From the NCBI RefSeq assembly GCF_019890615.1, contig NZ_JAINVZ010000001.1, forward strand, positions 434,001 to 498,000: a DNA stretch of 64,000 nucleotides. Direction: 5' to 3'. Positions within the stretch are counted from its first letter, which is position 1, and each line of letters opens with the position of its first letter. The position numbers were made by a program, and so were the translations under genes. The stretch comes from Streptantibioticus parmotrematis. Lineage in GTDB: Bacteria > Actinomycetota > Actinomycetes > Streptomycetales > Streptomycetaceae. Of this stretch, positions 25,008-64,000 are shown piece by piece. The notes below the pieces were generated by a model. That model was not told where the DNA came from, made no database searches, and worked only from the letters and a program-made list of their open reading frames with translations.

Positions 25008-25404
25008 GAGAACCACTGGGGGGATCGCTGTGCACAGGTGCTTTACCGTGCAGGCCGATGTTCGGCGTTACGGCCCTTTGTGGGGCCGAGTCGTGCGCCA
25101 GAAGTGTTGAGGCGCGCCTGACGGACGTGGTGAAGCACCTCGATGCACGACGGCCGCGGGTCGATGGTTCCCTGCCTTCGTGCCGTGACCGGTGACGCCG
25201 CAGGGACTTCAGAGGTCTTCTCGTCGCGTCCGGGCCACCGAGTACCGGCTTGCTCCCGCAGCACTGCGGCCTCATGAGCGGGCGATCGCGGATCCCCGTC
25301 TCCACTGCCTGAAGGCCGCGTTCGCCATGCCCTGCTCCCGGTGCCGCTCGCCGGCCACCGTCGCTGTTCCGCCATGCCCGAGAGCCGCAATCGAAGGAGT
25401 GCAG

Positions 25405-26613
25405 ATGACTGCCGATCAACTCGCTGGTGTCCCCGTCCTCTTGGAGGACGTCGCCGACCGTTGGCGCCAGTTACGTGCGGCGGGCCCGATGTCCTACGAG
25501 GAGAGCCGGGGGCTGTGGCAGGTCCTGGACCACGAGGCCGTCTCCTCGGTGCTCGCCGATCCCGCCACGTACTCCTCCGATCTGGGGTCCCTCGCTCCGA
25601 CCCAGGAGGACTTCGAGACCTTCACCCAGGGCAACTTCGTCGGGATGGACCCACCGGAACACCGAAGACTCCGCGCGCTGGTGAGCCAGGCGTTCACCCC
25701 GCGAGTGGTGCAGGGTCTGGCACCGCGCATCGAGGCCATCTGCGCACGCCTGCTGGACGCGGTCGCGGACCACGACCGGTTCGACCTGGTCGACGCGCTC
25801 GCCTACCCGCTCCCCATCATCGTCATCGCCGAACTGCTCGGTGTGCCGGCCGACGAGCACCGGCTCTTCCAGGAATGGGCGAGCATCCTGTTCAGCGGCG
25901 ACCAGCTCGGCGAGACGGCCGACATGGCCGACCTGGAACGGGCGCTGGAAGCGATCGCTCCCACCATCCGGGAGATGAACGACTACGTACTGGAGCACAT
26001 CCGCCGCCGTCGGGCGCATCCGGGGGACGACCTCACCAGCAGGCTGATCGCCGCCGAGGTCGACGGTGTCCACCTGGAGGACCAGCAGATCGTGGGATTC
26101 GTCGCCCTGCTGCTGGTGGCGGGACACGTCACCACGACCGCACTGCTGGGCAACGCCGTCGTGACGTTCGACCGCAATCCCGGTGCGGACGCGACGCTTC
26201 GCTCCGACCCCGACCTGCTGCCTCGGGCCATCGAGGAGGTGCTGCGCTGGCTGCCCCCCTTCCCCGAGCTGGGGCGCCGCGTCACCCGGCCCGTGGTCCT
26301 CGGCGGTCAGGAACTGGCCGCGGACAGCATGCTGATGGTCCACCTCGGTACCGCCAACCGGGATCCGGCCCGCTTCGACGCCCCTGACGTCCTGGACGTG
26401 ACGCGTCGGCGCAATCCCCATCTGACCTTCGGCCACGGCATCCACTTCTGTTTCGGTGCCCCGCTGGCCCGGCTGGAGGCGCAGATCGCGCTACGCATGC
26501 TGCAAGAACGGTTCACCTCCCTGACGGTCCCCTCCTACGAGGACGTCACGTACCAGAACCCGGCCGTCATCATCGGCGTACGCCGGCTGCCGGTCGACGT
26601 CGTCAGGCCGTAG
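25405..26613 (+). CDS. Cytochrome P450 (CYP107-like), first gene of the NRPS operon
   Basis: 402 aa, typical soluble actinomycete P450. The I-helix motif is LLVAGHVTTTALLGN (from about residue 236), ExxR is EEVLRW (about 277), and the heme loop FGHGIHFCFG places the thiolate ligand at Cys349. It hydroxylates or cross-links a substrate using electrons from a ferredoxin system not seen here. Being first in the run P450, PBP-type thioesterase, NRPS, it probably tailors the peptide or a carrier-bound amino acid. ATG 25405 follows AAGGAG (25394-25399). Residue 23 is encoded by TTA (25471-25473), so translation should depend on the bldA tRNA, a known developmental gate on Streptomyces secondary metabolism. 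Confidence 0.93.
   Translation: MTADQLAGVPVLLEDVADRWRQLRAAGPMSYEESRGLWQVLDHEAVSSVLADPATYSSDLGSLAPTQEDFETFTQGNFVGMDPPEHRRLRALVSQAFTPRVVQGLAPRIEAICARLLDAVADHDRFDLVDALAYPLPIIVIAELLGVPADEHRLFQEWASILFSGDQLGETADMADLERALEAIAPTIREMNDYVLEHIRRRRAHPGDDLTSRLIAAEVDGVHLEDQQIVGFVALLLVAGHVTTTALLGNAVVTFDRNPGADATLRSDPDLLPRAIEEVLRWLPPFPELGRRVTRPVVLGGQELAADSMLMVHLGTANRDPARFDAPDVLDVTRRRNPHLTFGHGIHFCFGAPLARLEAQIALRMLQERFTSLTVPSYEDVTYQNPAVIIGVRRLPVDVVRP
25471..25473 (+). other. Rare TTA leucine codon in the P450 gene (bldA dependence)
   Basis: In frame at codon 23 (RWRQL). TTA is read only by the bldA tRNA in Streptomyces and is strongly enriched in genes for secondary metabolism and its regulators. It is the only in-frame TTA I noticed among the called genes, though I did not scan every codon systematically. 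Confidence 0.85.
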
Positions 26614-26616
26614 TAC

Positions 26617-26632
26617 GGGGCGCGTACGCCCC
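26617..26632. promoter_or_regulatory. Palindrome after the P450 gene, related to that at 24603
   Basis: GGGGCG (26617-26622), CGTA, CGCCCC (26627-26632), three bases past the P450 stop. The core matches the palindrome at 24603-24620 except for two extra central bases. It may be an attenuating hairpin between P450 and thioesterase, or a second binding site. Confidence 0.5.
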
Positions 26633-26710
26633 CGGTCGGCCCCGCTACCGCTCAGCCCGGCCGGCCTTGCCACCCGCACATGAGACCCACACAACGGGAG
26701 TTCCCCTCTC

Positions 26711-28063
26711 ATGCCGCACATCACCAGTGCTCTGGTTGCCGAGCGCGCGCCATCCTTGTCGCGCCAGGAACTACAGCACCGTCTCGACACGCTGGCCCGC
26801 GACCACCGGGTGCCCGGCGCCCAACTGGTCCTGGACACCGGCTCCCGGATCGTCACCCTGCACACCGGCGTGGCCGACGCCGCGACCGGTGCGCCCTTCA
26901 CCGCGGACACCGCCGTTCCCCTGGGGTCGCTCACCAAGCCCTACACGGCGGCCCTGGTGATGCTCCTCGCCGACGACGGCGACCTCGACCTGGACGACTC
27001 CGCGGCCGACTACCTCCCCGAGCTGCGGGGCGTTCCGGAGGTGACGATCGGCCAGCTGCTCAGTCACACCGGCGGCCTGCCGACCGGGCCCGACTCCGAC
27101 ACCGCCGCCCGGACGACCACGGCCCACTACCTCACGTCCACGTGCACCGCGCGGGACGCGCTGTTCGCGCCGGGGAGCGACTTCTCCTACTCCAACGCCG
27201 GTTACGTCGCCGCCGGGCGCCTGGTGGAGTCGGTGACCGGCATGGCGTGGCACGAAGCCGTCAGCGCCCTACTCCTCGAACCCCTGGAAACCGTCCCGGC
27301 GTTCCTCGGGTTCTCCGCCCCCGCCGGCCGTCCGGTCGCCGCCGGGCACGCCCTCAACACCGCGACGGGCCAGGTCCGTCCGGTCCGGCAGAACCTCGCG
27401 CCGCTGGAGGCACCGGCCGGAGCGCTCCTGGCGAGCGCCACGGACCTGGCCGCGCTGGGCAGCACGCTGGTCGGCCGGACCGCCGCCGTGCCGACCGCCG
27501 TCGCCATGGAGATGCGTCTTCCGCAGCCCTCGGCCCACCCGGGCGCGCTGGCGGACGGCTGGGGGCTGGGGCTCGCCCTCTACCGCGAGGGCGAGCACCT
27601 GTGGTGCGGCCACGACGGCAACGCCCAGGGCACCTCCTGCCATCTGCGGGCCGACCCGGACAGCGGTGTGGTGGTCGCCTTCACCGGCAACGCCGGTGCC
27701 GCGACCGCGATGTGGCGCGATCTCGCGGACGACCTGGCGGCCACGGCCGGTGTGCGGGTCCCCGTCGGCAGCGCGTCGCCGAGCCCGCGGGAGACCGTCG
27801 CCCTGCCCGAGTGCGTGGGCACCTACGCCAACGGCCGCACCGAGTACCGCGTCGCCCTCGGACCCGACGGCTCGCCGACGCTGTCCGTGGACGGTGACCT
27901 GCCGCTGCCCCTGGTCTGCCACCCCGACCTGACGTGCGACCTGGTCGACCCGGCCACCGGCCTGCGTGAACCCGGCGGCCGGTTCCACCGCGACGCCGTG
28001 ACCGGTGCGGTCGACCGCGTGCAGATATCCGGGCGCACCGCGCGCCGCACCCAACTCGCCTGA
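26711..28063 (+). CDS. Penicillin-binding-protein-type thioesterase (stand-alone peptide cyclase), beta-lactamase superfamily
   Basis: 450 aa. Class C beta-lactamase/DD-peptidase fold with SLTK (Ser73, Lys76), YSN (Tyr160) and HDG (His301), plus a C-terminal lipocalin-like beta domain from about residue 340 (CVGTYANGRTEYRVALGPDG, DRVQISGRTARRTQL). There is no signal peptide, so unlike a true penicillin-binding protein it acts in the cytosol. Size, the four catalytic positions, the extra domain and the location 138 bp before a giant NRPS match the PBP-type thioesterases exemplified by SurE of surugamide biosynthesis. These take a peptidyl chain from the last carrier protein and close it head to tail. 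A self-resistance or D-peptidase role is the alternative, but less likely. Confidence 0.8.
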   Translation: MPHITSALVAERAPSLSRQELQHRLDTLARDHRVPGAQLVLDTGSRIVTLHTGVADAATGAPFTADTAVPLGSLTKPYTAALVMLLADDGDLDLDDSAADYLPELRGVPEVTIGQLLSHTGGLPTGPDSDTAARTTTAHYLTSTCTARDALFAPGSDFSYSNAGYVAAGRLVESVTGMAWHEAVSALLLEPLETVPAFLGFSAPAGRPVAAGHALNTATGQVRPVRQNLAPLEAPAGALLASATDLAALGSTLVGRTAAVPTAVAMEMRLPQPSAHPGALADGWGLGLALYREGEHLWCGHDGNAQGTSCHLRADPDSGVVVAFTGNAGAATAMWRDLADDLAATAGVRVPVGSASPSPRETVALPECVGTYANGRTEYRVALGPDGSPTLSVDGDLPLPLVCHPDLTCDLVDPATGLREPGGRFHRDAVTGAVDRVQISGRTARRTQLA

Positions 28064-28201
28064 GGCTCGACCCGCAGCACCTCGCCCCCTCGGGCCCGCC
28101 CACGGCGCACCACCGCTGCGCTCGGGTGGGTCCGAGGGCTGCCCGCTCGCCGCCCTCCGCCGCTCGCGTCGCACCCTCCTCACCCCCGAAGGACCTCACC
28201 C

Positions 28202-46894
<18,693 letters not shown>

Positions 46895-46907
46895 GGATCC
46901 GACGACC

Positions 46908-64000
<17,093 letters not shown>

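Larger units (their letters stand above)
24144..25404. other. Long non-coding divergent region upstream of the NRPS operon
   Basis: About 1.26 kb with no supported gene on either strand: open frames here lack ribosome sites and recognisable motifs, and base composition is less biased than in coding DNA. It must hold the promoter of the P450-NRPS operon and that of the flavodoxin-like gene. It carries the hairpins at 24597-24627 and 24985-25007. A TATA-poor but AT-richer patch at 24480-24530 could be part of a promoter. Its size suggests multiple regulator sites or an undetected RNA. Confidence 0.6.

Noticed and set aside
26711-28063. Antibiotic-resistance beta-lactamase
   Set aside because: No export signal, a lipocalin-like extra domain and position before an NRPS favour a PBP-type thioesterase.

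Overview
The window comes from a high-GC actinomycete, almost certainly a Streptomyces. The signs are strongly GC-biased third codon positions, GTG starts, an intact 2-methylisoborneol (2-MIB) operon, and a rare TTA leucine codon at the head of an antibiotic-type operon. No rRNA, tRNA, CRISPR array, phage or intact insertion sequence was seen.

Left third (1-15.8 kb), ordinary chromosomal and accessory genes: the tail of a hybrid histidine kinase and an ANTAR/GAF/PAS/SpoIIE phosphatase (one signalling pair); an alpha/beta hydrolase; a RibD/DHFR-fold protein; a minus-strand unit (AtzG-like small protein, amidase, TetR regulator) divergent from a metallo-beta-lactamase-fold hydrolase, with a long inverted repeat in the shared promoter region; a lipoprotein; a membrane protein coupled to a winged-helix regulator behind two tandem palindromes; a small secreted protein; a methyltransferase; and a two-gene ABC exporter that is probably leaderless and has a perfect palindrome at its promoter.

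Middle (15.8-24.2 kb): the 2-MIB operon, consisting of a family 2B encapsulin-type shell protein with a cyclic-nucleotide-binding domain, 2-MIB synthase, and geranyl diphosphate 2-C-methyltransferase. The synthase has an N-terminal extension holding two copies of a conserved motif, the expected cargo-loading region. A strong bidirectional terminator separates this operon from a convergent secreted peptidoglycan amidase. An SMP-30/strictosidine-synthase-like protein and a flavodoxin-like reductase follow, convergent on each other.

Right (24.2-64 kb): a large nonribosomal peptide synthetase (NRPS) locus. A 1.26-kb non-coding leader with hairpins precedes a cytochrome P450 (TTA codon at residue 23), a stand-alone serine hydrolase that fits the penicillin-binding-protein-type thioesterases (PBP-type TE), a 6230-aa five-module NRPS, and a second NRPS that runs off the window in its fifth module. 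Module order is A-T | C-A-T-E | C-A-T-E | C-A-T-E | C-A-T || C-A-T-E | C-A-T | C-A-T-E | C-A-T | C-A... The specificity residues read from the sequence suggest X1 - D-X2 - D-Val3 - D-X4 - X5 - D-(polar/basic)6 - Thr7 - D-(polar/basic)8 - Val9 - X10 and onward, with X1 resembling X5 and X2 identical in code to X4. There is no starter C domain, so residue 1 should keep a free amine. Together with the PBP-type TE this predicts a head-to-tail cyclic, D-rich peptide of at least ten residues, oxidised by the P450. I do not recognise the product as a known compound.
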